From Bacillota bacterium (lineage in GTDB: Bacteria; Bacillota; Clostridia; Acetivibrionales; DTU013), in contig JAEZCO010000055.1 of the NCBI GenBank assembly GCA_023433505.1, positions 1 through 30,731 on the forward strand: a stretch of 30,731 nt of DNA, read 5' to 3'. This document shows positions 29,651-30,731 of the stretch, in pieces. The notes beneath the pieces were generated by a model. The model saw nothing but the letters and a program-made list of their open reading frames with translations, was not told the origin of the DNA and ran no database searches. Made by a program: the position numbers and the translations under genes. Each line of letters starts with the position of its first letter. The first letter of the stretch is position 1.

Positions 29651-30553
29651 TTAGAATATCTGGGTGTTGCTGACCTTCCGGGCAAGGTGATTTGCCGAAA
29701 TTACCAAGATGAGACCCACAATGGACTGGAAGATACCGGCCGCCGTAGCAAAGGAAAACCGGCCCATCTGTATTCCATACCGCATAATATAGGTTGCAAG
29801 TACATCCGAATACTCCATTACCGCATTGTTGCCCATCAGCAGCGATTGTTCGAATCCCACGCCAAGCAGCCATCCCGTCTGCAAAACTACCATGATGATC
29901 ATTGTATTTTTAAGCCCCGGCAGTGAAATATGCCATATTCTCCGGAATCTGCTTGCTCCGTCGGCTATAGCCGCTTCATAGAGCTCTACATTAATTGTTA
30001 CTAATACGGCGATATAAATTATCGCATTCCAGCCGGTTTCCTTCCATAGGTTGGCATACGTGATGATCCCCCAGTACCACTCGCTTTTCATTTGAAAAGG
30101 GATGGGTTCGGCAATTACTTTCAGCTTCATCAGCAAATCGTTGATGGTGCCGCCGTCGATGGCCAGAAGCCTTCCGAATATTCCGGCCACCACCACCCAG
30201 GAAACAAAGTGGGGCAGGTAGGAGATGGTCTGCACGGTCCTTTTGAACAGCACGCCCCGGATTTCATTGAGCAAAATGGCGAAGGCCACTGCAACCACCG
30301 TTCCGATGACAAGGTTCAGCAAGCTTATCACCAGGGTATTGCGAAGCGCAAGATAGAAGCTAGTGCTGGTAAACATTTCATTGAAAAACTTCAAACCGAC
30401 AAACCTGCTTTTCAGTATGTCGCCGCCCGGCTTATAATCCAGAAAAGCTATGATCCATCCCCAAATGGGCACGTAGGAAAATAGGATTACATAGAGAATA
30501 AAAGGGACGGACATTAAAAAAAGCAGCTTTTGCCTTAAGATGGTTTTCAGCAT
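29651..30553 (-). CDS. Carbohydrate ABC transporter permease (LplB-like)
   Basis: The protein has 300 residues and six membrane helices. It begins MLKTILRQKLLFLMSVPFIL and carries IWGWIIAFLDYKPGGDI, typical of the LplB/YteP branch, and the EAA loop EAAIADGASRFRRIWHISLPG. It ends NHLARKVSNTQIF. GAGGT lies 7 bases before the ATG. It is the first gene of the sugar cluster in the window. No ATP-binding subunit gene lies in the cluster; such systems usually share an ATPase of MsmX type encoded elsewhere. Confidence 0.93.
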   Translation of the reverse strand: MLKTILRQKLLFLMSVPFILYVILFSYVPIWGWIIAFLDYKPGGDILKSRFVGLKFFNEMFTSTSFYLALRNTLVISLLNLVIGTVVAVAFAILLNEIRGVLFKRTVQTISYLPHFVSWVVVAGIFGRLLAIDGGTINDLLMKLKVIAEPIPFQMKSEWYWGIITYANLWKETGWNAIIYIAVLVTINVELYEAAIADGASRFRRIWHISLPGLKNTMIIMVVLQTGWLLGVGFEQSLLMGNNAVMEYSDVLATYIMRYGIQMGRFSFATAAGIFQSIVGLILVISANHLARKVSNTQIF

Positions 30554-30593
30554 GATATCAACCTCTCGTTGCCGTTGTTTCGTTTATGCTTTT

Positions 30594-30622
30594 ATTATAC
30601 GGGTCCATTGGTTGATTTAAAA
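30594..30622 (-). promoter_or_regulatory. Candidate promoter of the sugar-utilisation cluster
   Basis: On the minus strand TATAAT (30594-30599) is a perfect -10 about 40 bp before the permease start. The -35 at 17 bp spacing (TTTTAA, 30617-30622) is weak, as expected for a promoter that needs an activator such as the YesN-type regulator. Confidence 0.5.
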
Positions 30623-30683
30623 TGCAGGTGTCTTATGATGAATAGCGAAAATATTATGATTTTGGAAAACAGAAAAGGGGTCA

Positions 30684-30731
30684 GGCTTGAATAATTCACT
30701 ATCCTTTCGGGATAAGTGAATTATTCAAGCC
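30684..30731. repeat. REP-like stem-loop at the right edge
   Basis: A perfect 17-bp inverted repeat (arm GGCTTGAATAATTCACT, 30684-30700 with 30715-30731) plus inner ATCC/GGAT forms a stem-loop. It is preceded by AAAAGGGGTCA, a motif resembling REP sequences near RAYT transposases. The element is cut by the window end and may extend. Confidence 0.6.

Noticed and set aside
29634..29873. Upstream extension of the LplC-like permease by 80 codons.
   Set aside because: The extension overlaps the preceding permease gene in another frame and has no similarity to the family; AAGGA before 29633 marks the real start.
1..30731. CRISPR arrays, tRNA or rRNA genes, phage genes, intact insertion sequences.
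   Set aside because: None were seen: no regularly spaced repeats, no tRNA-like clover sequences and no transposase or integrase frames.

Overview
The window reads as a chromosomal segment of a Gram-positive, probably anaerobic member of the Bacillota, most likely Clostridia. The grounds are PadR/HAAS, YesM/YesN and LplB/LplC-type genes, a GlpP-controlled three-subunit anaerobic glycerol-3-phosphate oxidation operon with a DUF1667 gene, strong AGGAGG-type ribosome binding sites, and many lipoproteins. No rRNA, tRNA, CRISPR array or intact transposase was seen. This assignment is inference from gene content.

Layout. (1) 191-1533 (-): a PadR regulator and its overlapping HAAS-type membrane protein. 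Divergent from them, 1706-5165 (+) holds an exosortase K (xrtK) overlapping its apparent dedicated substrate, a 960-residue membrane protein ending in an MSEP-CTERM sorting signal. (2) 5277-5846 (+): glpP antiterminator, closed by a long bidirectional terminator. (3) 5914-10039 (-): an OmpR-type two-component system followed by two lipoproteins. (4) 10194-15027 (-): the glycerol operon, in order GlpA-like oxidase with a BFD [2Fe-2S] domain, NAD(P)/FAD oxidoreductase, DUF1667 protein and glpK. Its leader has a promoter followed by an intrinsic terminator, the expected target of the GlpP encoded 5 kb away. (5) 15259-17487: a U32 peptidase-family protein (-) and a ZIP metal transporter (+) around a 318-bp regulatory gap. 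(6) 17622-20000: an AT-rich accessory patch with an unknown lipoprotein, a truncated amidase-like gene and a 43-codon ORF. (7) 20093-30553 (-): a sugar uptake and hydrolysis cluster, in order two ABC permeases, a solute-binding lipoprotein, YesM-type kinase, YesN-type AraC regulator, GH42 beta-galactosidase and a Gfo/Idh/MocA dehydrogenase, ending in a good terminator. The transport ATPase is not here, as is common when a shared MsmX-type ATPase is used.

The most interesting items are the XrtK/MSEP-CTERM pair, and a dispersed palindromic repeat sharing the tip TTTAGGAGTAC. That repeat occurs three times: in the glpP leader, inside the 5' coding end of a lipoprotein gene where it supplies the first ~36 residues, and between the solute-binding protein and kinase genes of the sugar cluster. 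Two REP-like sequences of different type, at 12221 and at the right edge, suggest past RAYT (REP-associated tyrosine transposase) activity in this genome.
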